A DNA stretch of 64,000 nucleotides from Bolinopsis microptera (Eukaryota > Ctenophora > Tentaculata > Lobata > Bolinopsidae). Both the position numbers and the translations under genes were made by a program. Below, one piece after another: positions 15,501 through 26,300 of this stretch. The notes below the pieces were generated by a model that saw nothing but the letters and a program-made list of their open reading frames with translations, was not told where the DNA came from and made no database searches. The stretch covers positions 2,236,743-2,300,742 of the forward strand of contig NC_087084.1 in assembly GCF_026151205.1 (NCBI RefSeq), read 5' to 3'. Each line of letters begins with the position of its first letter. The stretch's first letter is position 1.

Positions 15501-15807
15501 ATTAAGATTCGAGGTCTTTCATGTCCTTTACATATCGTACACTGTTTAGTGTTTATCTGAGCAAGGATTTTTATTATGGACATAGGTAATGAGGTTGCAA
15601 CTAGACTCAATTATTTACAAGTCAATCCTAATTGCAGGTGTTAAAATTACATTTTCTCTATAAATATGTTTAGCTATACTTAGTATTATACTGAATTATG
15701 GTTACCAATACATAATATTATAAAACTTATATCATAGTTTATTTTAGTATTAAATAAAAACATCACCACATTTCACAACTAATTCAAATAGCGAATAAGA
15801 CCTCATC

Positions 15808-16860
15808 ATGAGAGAGTCCTAGTTCCACTCCTGATCTTCCCTGCCACCACCAGACTGACGCAGTCCAAAGTGTAACGACGCTGTCGACTTTTTCACTCGT
15901 GGAAAAACAGGATGGCTCTTCTCTTCTCAAAAACTTCGATGGACTTAGTGAGTAAGTTTAGGTTTTTTTGTCTTGTTTTGCTCAGGGACAGAATTCCACA
16001 TACTTCATAAGGTTCCCCCCCCCCCCCCCCGAGTTCTCGAACTTTAGGCAAAGTGCTAGGTTTATGTGTACAACTAGCACAACCAAGTCAGATGAGATTT
16101 TGGGTTAATTCAAATAGGATAAAAAATCTTGTGTTAATTTAACAGTTAATTAAATTATTTAATTTTTTGATTTTCAGAAGCATGTTCGGACAGCACCATA
16201 GAAGATTTGCGGAGGACAATTTTGCAATTCACTCCGGTAGGATTCTCAGCTCTGGTCAGTGTAAGAATGACAAAACTGAAGAGAGCAGCCAGTTAACTTT
16301 TACGTACAGTGCTATGCATGGGGATGCTAAAGTAGACGTGACTGCGCAAAAATCGGAGAAAAATCGTCGAAATGTACAATCAACGGCAACGGATTTTACA
16401 ACACAATTTTGGTAAAATGAGTTGACTTTTGGAAAGCACATGGAAGAATGGAGGGTAAAAAATAATGAGCTGGGCGCACAAATGAAAAAAGAAATATGAA
16501 AACAGCGTAATAGTGGTATTGGTGTCAATCCTTTGGTGACAAAATTGATAAATAATTTCGTATAAAAAGACGAAGATGCTGCCAAACCAGCAGCTATAGC
16601 ACCTGCCGACAAAAAAAAATGCCGCTCAACCTCCGTTCAAAGCTAAACCAGCAGACGAAGAGGAAAACGCATTTTCAACAACCGCTCAGCCTCAATCACA
16701 TTCACTGATTCTCGGATATTTGCAAAGAGTCAAACCGATCGAAAAGAACCTAATCAAAGAAACGAAACTAAACTCACGTACGGCAAAAAGTGAAGAGGCA
16801 GTGACCCACAGCCCACAATGAAATAAAATGTTAAAAGAAATGTAATTATATCTTTTATGG
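15808..16860 (+). pseudogene. Secreted-protein-like gene segment, array copy 4 (frame broken)
   Basis: Fourth copy. The signal-peptide exon starts at 15,808. A run of about 16 C residues near 16,015 replaces part of exon b and exists in no other copy, so it is probably a sequencing or assembly fault. Exon c begins after 'ttttcag' near 16,178 and contains the most readable version of the Cys/Thr-rich part. AATAAA is present at 16,822-16,827, followed by the AT-rich '(tta)n' stretch that closes each unit. Confidence 0.45.
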
Positions 16861-17079
16861 TTATTATTTATTATTAAAATATTATTATTATTACACTAGT
16901 ACAGGGATACTTATGACCGGGACATGTATCATAAGGAGTGATTTAACACGCACACACAGGCAGACTTTCAACTTCACCCCACCAGCTTGGTAATGGTAGA
17001 ATTAATATCAGCTTCAGCTGTCAGAATTACGGTGTCCCCTACGTTTAATGTTCAAAAACTAGCTCTTTTCCTAGTTTAC

Positions 17080-17600
17080 GACTCGACCAACCGGTGATTC
17101 CGCTACACGAGATAGACAATACTGCTGCCGAATCACTGCCCCTAAGAATATCAAGCTGCAGTCAGAAAAGCGAAGATATGCAGAAACAGACAACTAAAGC
17201 AACCCCGGACGACACCAGCCACAATGAGTCCTTCGCCGATGAAGAAGTGGACCACACTGATCCCAGTCTCGACAAGGGCTCCTCAATCACTCTGAAATAC
17301 ATCACCCTTGATCTCCTGAAGAGAGCAGCCAATTCTAACAAGAAGTCTTCACTGTCCACTTTGATGACATCTCTCGGACTCAAGGGTAGCAACAATGTCT
17401 CTCTCAACAAAAAGAAACTCTGTGACCTACTCGAAACTTGTGAGTCTACAGGAAGCAAGAACACGGTGAAATTACTCACTCATCTCATCAATAAACTCGA
17501 AGAAACAGTGATCAGAATGGAACTCCTTGCCAATTATCTTCCCTTGAGCCTTTCAGCCCAAGAAAGAAAAAAGGCTCTGATCTCGTTTTGTAGTAATCAG
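17080..17600 (+). mobile_element. 5' remnant of a non-LTR retrotransposon (N-terminal ORF piece)
   Basis: The noisy 4.2 kb unit stops at about 17,079 ('cctagtttac') and clean sequence of different composition begins. A frame opens after the TGA at 17,091 and runs to 17,675. Its first ATG is at 17,179. The protein is Ser/Thr/Asp-rich at first, then has a basic helical part (LKRAANSNKKSSLSTLMTSLGLKG...KKKLCDLLE) that loosely resembles a SAP-type nucleic-acid-binding helix pair; that resemblance is weak. Near 17,600 the retrotransposon frame switches to the reverse-transcriptase frame, so the endonuclease domain expected between the two is missing. I read this as an internal deletion. I cannot exclude that the 5' part belongs to a different element. 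Confidence 0.6.
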
Positions 17601-19462
17601 TGTATAACTATAGAGCAATCACAGTCGGAAGTTGCCTTGGAAAACTCTTTGCATCCCTCCTCCTTGATAGGCTGATCGAATTCCGTAAAGTCGTCTGTCC
17701 CGACTTCCCTCACCAACTCGGATTCAGAGCTGGTGCCCAGTGCTCTGACCATATCCTGACCCTTACAACGATCATCGAGAAGTATACAAAGAAGCTGAAG
17801 AAGAAAATATTCGCTTGCTTCGTGGACTATCGTAAGGCGTTCGACACAGTCTGCAGGGAGGCTCTCATGTACAAACTCAGTAGACTTGGTATCGGAGGAA
17901 GCTTCTTCTCTTGCCTCCAGAACATGTACAGCAACTCAGTTACCCGTATCAAACTGAGCAAGAAGCTGTCGGACACCATCGATGTCACCATTGGTACCGA
18001 ACAGGGGCATCCAATGTCGCCGGAGCTCTTCAAGGTATACATTTATGACCTCTCCATTAGACTAGCAGCTCTTGAGGACCTGTCAATTCCAGAACTGAAC
18101 GGCTTCCCGGTCAGCCATCTTCTGTGGGCAGACGACCTGATACTTTTGGCACTCGACGCCAAAAGCCTGCAGAAACAACTTGATTGCCTGCACGAATTTG
18201 CAAGTAAATGGGAACTGTCAATTAACATCGACAAAACCAAAATCATGGTATTCAACTCGAGCTCTCGTTTGCTGAAGTGCTCCTATGGGTTCAAACTAGG
18301 GAACCTGGACATCTCATCGGCCAAATCTGACTGCTATCTAGGCATTCAATTCAGTCTCAACGGTTCATTTAAAGGTGCCATGAACGAACTGAGGAAAAAA
18401 GCACTAAGAGCATTTTTCTCGATCAGACGCATGGTCGACACTCGAGCATTAACAACAAAAACCATGCTCAAGCTTATAGACAGCCTCGTTAAACCAGTCG
18501 CTACGTATGCCTGTCAGATATGGCTACCGTGTACAAAAATGGCAAAGGAGATGGCTTGCGCTGATGGTTCAAGACAGAACCTTGCCAGAGCTGCAACAAA
18601 GGACGCACTTGAGACAACACACCTGAAAATGCTGAAATGGGTGCTCGGCTTACACAAGAAAGCTAACAACAATTTCTGTTACGGAGATACGGGCAGGTTA
18701 CCATGGGCCCTGTCGGTACTACCACAATGCCTGAGATACTTCGACAGATTGTCTCAGACATCACCCGACGTGAGCAGCGTCAACTTTCTTGTACATCAGA
18801 CATTCCAAGAGCAGAAGAATCTAAACCTCTCTTGGTATAAGACCTGGAACTCGATCGCTCAGTCTGAATCCAAAGCGGCCAAATTCGCTCGATCCGACCA
18901 ACACAGAGCAGAAGGAACGACCTCAACTGCACATGGAAATTTGGTTGATCACTTTGTAAAAGATTGGAGAACAGATTTAGCATCCCAAAAGAAAATGCAA
19001 TTTTACTGCACTATCAAACAGGTATTCGGAGAGGAGCAGTATCTCAATCTAAAGAATAGTCAATGTCGCATGCACATAGCAAAAATCCGCTCCAGTAGCC
19101 ATGACCTTCTTATTGAGAGAGGGAGATACACAAAAGAAACTGGAACGTGGACGAGAGCCTGCAGATTCTGCTGCAACAAGGATAACGTTCAAGGCTTAGA
19201 ATATCTCCCCTTTTTCGAAGGAACAATCATTGAAAATGAAGAACACTGCCTCACTGAATGTCCAATGTACCACTCAGCGAGACTCTCACTGTCGGAAAAC
19301 CTTAAGAGTCTTTTGCTGCTCAAGGAATACGGAGCTATCATGAATTCCGCCCATGTGCAAGAACTGGGCAAATTCCTTTGCAACTGTCACCGCATCAGGA
19401 ACCCGAAAAAGACGCCAATACCGCCTGTCACCCCATCAGGACTACCAACTCAACAGACATAA
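17600..19462 (+). mobile_element. Non-LTR retrotransposon reverse transcriptase ORF (endonuclease deleted)
   Basis: The long open frame (about 620 codons to the TAA ending at 19,462) begins directly at the conserved NYRAITVGSCLGKLF block, the usual 'NYRPI...GK' start of LINE reverse transcriptases. It then carries FVDYRKAFDTV near 17,818, the QGHPMSP block near 18,003, the catalytic WADDLILLA near 18,127 and INIDKTKIMVF near 18,223. Downstream come a thumb-like region and a C-terminal Cys/His motif (CRFCCNKDN...EEHCLTECPMYH, about 19,160-19,270) typical of CR1/L2/Jockey-like elements. No EN domain or upstream RT block is present, so the copy cannot be autonomous even though the RT core is intact. 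RT copies RNA into DNA at the target site. Clade assignment would need a tree. Confidence 0.88.
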
Positions 19463-19860
19463 TACAGATCAACCATCATTATGCAGATTTCACGATCTGT
19501 TGTACGAGCATGGAACACTAGTGATTACTGTTTCCAGTACGTTGTGACTGTGAGTGGGAGGTCTGTTTGAGTATGAATGTGTCTTTTGTGGACTCGAATA
19601 CTTATATCGCAGTTTAGTGACCATTGAAGTTGCCTTTTACTACTTCCTCTTATGTTAAATTATTATTTCAGCAATTATTTCTATTTCGGTTGTTTGTACG
19701 GGAGTTAAATTTTAAGTGATTTTGTTTTAAATTTTCATGATTCTTGAATCTCGAATTTTACTTACTCTAGATATGTTATTCATTCATGTATAGTCGAGAC
19801 GATGGTGTTAGTGCCATCTCCGACAACTTTACGTTTAATTCCGTTTAATTCCGTTTAATT
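19463..19860 (+). mobile_element. 3' untranslated tail of the retrotransposon
   Basis: AT-rich non-coding sequence follows the RT stop codon. A small hairpin-like 'gatggtgttagtgccatc' (19,801-19,818) lies close to a terminal short tandem repeat, 'tttaattccg' in about three copies (19,833-19,860). Short 3' repeats instead of poly(A) are typical of CR1-like elements. The satellite begins immediately after, so the element's two flanks are different repeats (4.2 kb unit on the left, satellite on the right) and no target-site duplication can be defined. Confidence 0.7.
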
Positions 19861-22740
19861 CCATCTGAAAATGGGACAGAGTTTTGAAAATACAACTTTT
19901 CGTTTTCTTAAGTTTTCTGCTGTGAGCTTCCTCCGACCCGAATCAAACTTCCAGCACCTCAATCGTGTCATTTGGCATCTATAGTTGACTGACTAATTGG
20001 TTGCGGGTCAGAAATTCGGCCAAAACTGTAAAATTTCGGCCCTGGAAGTTTCAGCTTCAAAAACTGAAAATGGGACAGAGTATGGGACAGTATGATTTTC
20101 CAATTTTTTCGAGATTTTGACTTCCAGTACCCCAATTTGGTTTCATACCATCATCAATTAACTGACTAATTGGTTTGTGGGCAAATATTTCAAGCAATCT
20201 GTCAAATGTGTGTTCAGAAATTTTCACATCTGAAAATGGGACAGAGTTTTGAAAATACAACTTTTCGTTTTCTTAAGATTTCTGCTGTGAGCTTCCTCCG
20301 ACCCGAATCAAACTTCAAGCACCTCAATCGTGTCATTTGGCATCTATAGTTGACTGACTAATTGGTTGCGGGTCAGAAATTCGGCCAAAACTGTAAAATT
20401 TCGGCCCTGGAAGTTTCAGCTTCAAAAACTGAAAATGGGACAGAGTATGGGACAGTATGATTTTCCAATTTTTTCGAGATTTTGACTTCCAGTACCCCAA
20501 TTTGGTTTCATACCATCATCAATTAACTGACTAATTGGTTTGTGGGCAAAAATTTCAAGCAATCTGTCAAATGTGTGTTCATAAATTTTCACATCTGAAA
20601 ATGGGACAGAGTTTTGAAAATACAACTTTTCGTTTTTTTAAGTTTTCTGCTGTGAGCTTCCTCCGACCCGAATCAAACTTCCAGCACCTCAATCGTGTCA
20701 TTTGGCATCTATAGTTGACTGACTAATTGGTTGCGGGTCAGAAATTCGGCCAAAACTGTAAAATTTCGGCCCTGGAAGTTTCAGCTTCAAAAACTGAAAA
20801 TGGGACAGAGTATGGGACAGTATGATTTTCCAATTTTTTTCGAGATTTTGACTTCCAGTACCCCAATTTGGTTTCACACCATCATCAATTAACTGACTAA
20901 TTGGTTTGTGGGCAAATATTTCAAGCAATCTGTCAAATGTGTGTTCAGAAATTTTCACATCTGAAAATGGGACAGAGTTTTGAAAATACAACTTTTCGTT
21001 TTCTTAAGATTTCTGCTGTGAGCTTCCTCCGACCCGAATCAAACTTCAAGCACCTCAATCGTGTCATTTGGCATCTATAGTTGACGGATGTTACTCGTCT
21101 AAATTTATTCGAAGTAGCGCGCGCCGCTTTCTTCTCGAAATGGCCCGATGGCAAGAGCTACGAAGTAGCGCGCGCCGGGCCAGATCATTAACAATGGTCA
21201 ACATCTATAGTTGACTGACTTATTGGTTGCGGGTCAGAAATTCGGCCAAAACTGTAAAATTTCGGCCCTGGAAGTTTCAGCTTCAAAAACTGAAAATGGG
21301 ACAGAGTATGGGACAGTATGATTTTCCAATTTTTTTCGAGATTTTGACTTCCAGTACCCCAATTTGGTTTCATACCATCATCAATTAACTGACTAATTGG
21401 TTTGTGGGCAAAAATTTCAAGCAATCTGTCAAATGTGCGTTCAGAAATTTTCACATCTGAAAATGGGACAGAGTTTTGAAAATACAACTTTTCGTTTTCT
21501 TAAGATTTCTGCTGTGAGCTTCCTCCGACCCGAATCAAACTTCCAGCACCTCAATCGTGTCATTTGGCATCTATAGTTGACTGACTAATTGGTTGCGGGT
21601 CAGAAATTCGGCCAAAACTGTAAAATTTCGGCCCTGGAAGTTTCAGCTTCAAAAACTGAAAATGGGACAGAGTATGGGACAGTATGATTTTCCAATTTTT
21701 TTCGAGATTTTGACTTCCAGTACCCCAATTTGGTTTCATACCATCATCAATTAACTGACTAATTGGTTTGTGGGCAAAAATTTCAAGCAATCTGTCAAAT
21801 GTGTGTTCAGAAATTTTCACATCTGAAAATGGGACAGAGTTTTGAAAATACAACTTTTCGTTTTCTTAAGATTTCTGCTGTGAGCTTCCTCCGACCCGAA
21901 TCAAACTTCCAGCACCTCAATCGTGTCATTTGGCATCTATAGTTGACTGACTAATTGGTTGCGGGTCAGAAATTCGGCCAAAACTGTAAAATTTCGGCCC
22001 TGGAAGTTTCAGCTTCAAAAACTGAAAATGGGACAGAGTATGGGACAGTATGATTTTCCAATTTTTTTCGAGATTTTGACTTCCAGTACCCCAATTTGGT
22101 TTCATACCATCATCAATTAACTGACTAATTGGTTTGTGGGCAAAAATTTCAAGCAATCTGTCAAATGTGCGTTCAGAAATTTTCACATCTGAAAATGGGA
22201 CAGAGTTTTGAAAATACAACTTTTCGTTTTCTTAAGATTTCTGCTGTGAGCTTCCTCCGACCCGAATCAAACTTCCAGCACCTCAATCGTGTCATTTGGC
22301 ATCTATAGTTGACTGACTAATTGGTTGCGGGTCAGAAATTCGGCCAAAACTGTAAAATTTCGGCCCTGGAAGTTTCAGCTTCAAAAACTGAAAATGGGAC
22401 AGAGTATGGGACAGTATGATTTTCCAATTTTTTTCGAGATTTTGACTTCCAGTACCCCAATTTGGTTTCATACCATCATCAATTAACTGACTAATTGGTT
22501 TGTGGGCAAAAATTTCATCCAATCTGTCAAATGTGCGCTCAGAAATTTTCACATCTGAAAATGGGACAGAGTTTTGAAAATACAACTTTTTGTTTCGTTA
22601 ATATTTCTGCTGCGAGCTTCCTCCGACCCAAATCAAACTTCCAGCACCTCAATCGTGTCATTTGTCATATATAGTTGACTGAATAATTTGTTGCGGGTCA
22701 GAAATTTTGTCAAAACTGTAAAATGTGTGCGTTTGCAGAA
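19861..22740. repeat. 366-bp satellite array (dimeric unit, about 8 copies)
   Basis: The phrase 'catctgaaaatgggacagag' followed by 'ttttgaaaatacaac' recurs near 19,861, 20,227, 20,593, 20,958, 21,455, 21,821, 22,187 and 22,553, a step of 366 bp except where a 130-bp insertion lies. Inside each unit two halves are related: 'gacttccagtaccccaattt...taactgactaattggtt' and 'aacttccagcacctcaatcg...tgactgactaattggtt'. The unit is therefore a dimer of unequal halves of roughly 165 and 200 bp. Internal copies are nearly identical. The last partial copy (22,560-22,740) is more diverged, as expected at an array edge. The ~97-codon minus-strand frames in each unit come from the repeat length being a multiple of three; I do not regard them as genes. 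Confidence 0.95.
21086..21201. mobile_element. 116-bp insertion in one satellite monomer with 14-bp target duplication
   Basis: The satellite sequence 'catctatagttgac' occurs at 21,072-21,085 and again at 21,202-21,215, bracketing 116 bp absent from every other copy. The insert is GC-rich in the middle and contains the direct repeat 'cgaagtagcgcgcgccg' twice, about 55 bp apart. A target duplication this long fits a target-primed (SINE-like) insertion better than a cut-and-paste transposon. No tRNA-like promoter is obvious. Confidence 0.7.
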
Positions 22741-23352
22741 AAAATTAAAAATAGATTTTGCTCATGGGGTTGATTCTTAATCATTTGCATTCTTTTATTA
22801 TCAGATTACTCGATCTCGGTCATTTGTTGTAATGCATGGCATGGCCAATGGCAATGGCATGATGGGCGACGGCATGTATAGCTTTTTTTCGGCGAATTTT
22901 CTTTAAAATAAAATTATGTATTTGTGTAATTACTAATTAGTATTAATGTTTATCAATGTGTATTATAGTGCAATATTCATACTTAGCCTAGGACAAAAGT
23001 TCGGAATAAAATTGAAATAATTCTTTAAGTTAAAACAATCAATGCAATGACAAATGACAATCAATTTATGAAGTCACTAATTTTTTGATTTTTTCCATTT
23101 TTAAATATCTAAATATAAGTAATAGTAAAATCAAACATGAACAATTAACTAAAATAATCAAAATTGATCCTTCATTTGTGTTCACCGTGAAAATATTTTC
23201 GTCACAATTTAATACCCATTAGATTGCTGGGAGCAGGATTACTGTTTTATAGCTAAAATATCGATGAACCAGTTATTAATCATTGAATCTTTATAATTGG
23301 ATATATATTATATAACTGTAGTCAAAATTAAACAACAGCGCTACGTGGGACA
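22741..23352. other. Non-coding sequence between satellite and UNC93-like gene; start of arm 1
   Basis: AT-rich sequence with no gene seen. From 22,831 ('aatgcatggcatggcc') it is the reverse complement of the end of the window (63,469-64,000) and is therefore the outermost visible part of the inverted arm. It includes the 3' flank of the UNC93-like gene. Confidence 0.8.
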
Positions 23353-26300
23353 CTAATAATGCAACATTGAGCTAGGAATCAAACATAAACTGCCGCAACT
23401 TCCTACCAGCCCAATAACATTAACAGATACAATTGCAACAAGAGGCATATACGACATCATGATATAGCGGATGATGCCGCTTGAGTTCATCATAAGCACT
23501 ACCAGAGTAAATATTTGGGCTGAGTCGTCTTTGTAGACAGTTCCTATAGCTGTTGTTATTATAACGTTGTTTGTGACGTCTATTATTCCTGGAAACATGT
23601 AACTATATTGTATTTGTAATGATATTATAGCGGAACGATTTAAAATAGACGGTTAAAATATTTGATCATAATGCTATAATGATAGAATTAGAGGGCCTCA
23701 CCGCTCACGGTATATCCACTCGAATTCAAAACGCTAGGAACTTTGAACATACGTTACTAGATATAATTTTGACCGTATATTCGATTAAAAGTTGTCCAGA
23801 AACGATTGGGTTGATTTTTATGTGTATTTTGATTGGTGGAACGTGGTATAAATCACAATTTACCTATAGCGATACCGAGCATGTTGTTACCCCATCTGTT
23901 AGGATAGAGAGCTGGTACTGAATGGCTGTAAAACAGAGGGAACATGAAGGCGATAAGAAGGTACGCAGCTACGCCCAGTGTCGTAGTGATAACGGCTGTT
24001 CGTTTAAATCCAAGCCTTGCGACTATCTTCCCTGCTGGCCGACCACCTGAGAAGGTTTAAACTTTAAATTGTTTGTTTGGATTCTCGTGCTGGGGAGGCT
24101 ATTCTGTAGTGTTTTTATCGATCAAATAACTTCATATTTTTGTTAGTAAACGTAGGAATAAATAATCAAATGATAAATAAAATTAAAAATAATAAATAAA
24201 AATAATAAATATTTAAATACATACCTATAATTTCTCCGAGTCCTACAAATATTCCAAACTGAGCCACGAACGATCTCTCCTCAAAAAGAATACCGATGTA
24301 GGCAGGGATAAGTGGGGTGTAGAGTTGAGAGTATATACCTGATTGTGGTAAGATATTTAGTTAATAATATGATATTTAATTAGTTACCTGATAATCCAAT
24401 TAGTAAGCTATTTGAAAGTTAAACTGATAGGTCAATTAATTAGATAACTACTGAAAATGTAAACTTTAATAATTAACAAGTTCAAAAAGAAAATATAGAG
24501 CCTTGTATGTGCAGCCTTTATTATAGTTTATTTGATAGTATCATCAAGCTGTATCTTGCTGTTTTAGCTGTTTAGTTTAAGAAAAGCTTCGCCTTCAGTA
24601 AAACACGGAATTGTTTTATTATTACACCTGTAGAGCACAGAGGGAGAAGTAGATAAATGTTTTTCCTCTTGAAGAGAGGTCGAAGAGACGTTTTTAGCTG
24701 CCCCAACAGGGTAAGTTCATCGTAGTCTATTAGAGCGATAAATTATTAGCGAGAAAGGTCAATAGTTTTAATCGTCTTATGCATGTTTAAATATTTTGGC
24801 TTTTAAGGTAAAAAGTTTAAGTTTCTCCAGTTTTGACATAATTACACAAGAATTGTTCAACCAATTCTAAAATGATTCTTAGAGGAAATCAGTAAAATAC
24901 TTGCCTTCAATCTTGCTGCCCGCTGTTGATTCGGAATCTGATCGTGAGCTTGCACCAGCAGATGAAAAACTCATCTTTTTCTGTAAAGTTGGAATAGTTA
25001 AATGAATGCTCTCAACCTTCAAATGCAACCAAAAGTTTTCAAGCAAGAAACATTGCGTTTAACTTTAATTATTTTTTGTCAACAAAGTCGAAAAACCACG
25101 GATAGCAAATTAATTTCCTTGTGTTTGAAAATACTCACGCCAATGAGGGGTGCTTCTTCGTCCTCCAGTCCGGAAGGAGGGAGTGGAGGTGGGGTGACAG
25201 TGAAGCAGTAAAGAATGCAACCCGTCACACACATTGCTGTTAACGCTCCTGACACCACCTGACAAACAATCATTTCAATTTAGATTATTACAAATGAGGA
25301 GAAAATTATGAATTGAGAAGTCAGTATTTTCATTCAATTGATAGCTATCCGATCCACATTCCAGCTCGGCTAACTGATGAGATAATATTTGGATTTTTAT
25401 CCTATGATACTAACTATGTACTGTTTTCTATTTTATTTTTGATAGGGACCCAGGACATGAAAATGTAGCAAATACTGACAAATTTTCAAGGTTTATGTTT
25501 TAATGTAGTTAATCATACTTTCATATTATAGTGTTGTATGTACATTGTACATTGTACTCACCATTCTGGTATTGTCATCAAGAAACTTTTTATCACCAAT
25601 ACCAAAGTAAAGAACAGTATTCCCAAACAAAATACAACTCATGAATATCATCCAATGAATACCGCTATTCCTTGCCATCTTCTCCTTTGTGGAATTCTCC
25701 GAGAGAAACTGCAGACTTACCGCGCGTGAAAACGCGTTTCCTGAAAAAAACAAGGATATTGACACGATAATCATTATACTAATTAGTTGGGAATTTCGGC
25801 AAAATGTAAGTTCGTTTTCCCCAACTATGACTAATGACTAATGAAAGATGTGATTGTAATTAGGCTTAGCCTTAATGATAATTTAAGAGCTATATTATGT
25901 CAAGAAGTAAAAGATCCTCACCAATTCCATTAATAGCCTGTCCGATGAAGATAGTGAAGTTGTAAGGCATGAAGAGGGCCAGGGTTATAGGAATACTGCA
26001 CATGGATCCCAGCACTAAACTTAGTCTCATTCCGATCAGCTGTGTGATATTGCAGATTCAACAGATTCACGTATTACAGAAGTATCAAAATAAACAACCC
26101 TTTCTGCATGTCAATCATATTAAATGATTTTCTAACCTTTGTATACTGGTGTCTTATTTGCGTTGAACATTTTGAAGATGTTTCCCTGCCTATGCACTAT
26201 ACTAAATGCTAACTGCTAATGCAGCACGAGCCACGATTCAATAAAGTTCTAACTATTGATAGCTTTACCTTCATGATAAAGGGTGTGACAAACGCAGCAA

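Larger units (their letters stand above)
1..17079 (+). repeat. Head-to-tail array of a ~4.2 kb unit (4 copies plus a truncated fifth)
   Basis: Landmarks recur in the same order and orientation with a spacing of 4.18-4.26 kb. The motif around 'gggagtacta...accgggacaatgtagcataag' lies near 20, 4206, 8453, 12,631 and 16,893. A TATA-like 'atatatagagggccct' lies near 766, 4963, 9185 and 13,368. The signal-peptide exon begins near 3163, 7388, 11,580 and 15,808. The fifth copy stops at about 17,079, where the retrotransposon begins. Copies differ mostly by one-base insertions or deletions scattered every 10-30 bases, which is more like raw long-read error than evolutionary divergence. A clean fragment of the same unit lies at 48,475-48,807 and 49,893-49,985. 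Each unit contains the secreted-protein-like gene segment annotated separately and one copy of a dispersed 'gacaggctgagcgcggccca' element. The remaining ~3 kb of each unit shows no convincing gene. Confidence 0.93.

Noticed and set aside
1-17079. Dozens of 60-118 codon frames on both strands of the array
   Set aside because: Not conserved between copies; they appear and vanish with single-base indels.
19508-19520. 'aacactagtgatt' resembling a T-vector cloning site, and a similar 'actagtgatcc' near 28
   Set aside because: Too short. The second is part of the array unit repeated at 4.2 kb intervals, and the first lies in the retrotransposon tail.
20057-22585. Repeated ~97-codon minus-strand frames starting MYFQNSVPFSDVK
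   Set aside because: One frame per satellite unit, with no splice, promoter or domain evidence; the 366-bp unit is divisible by three.
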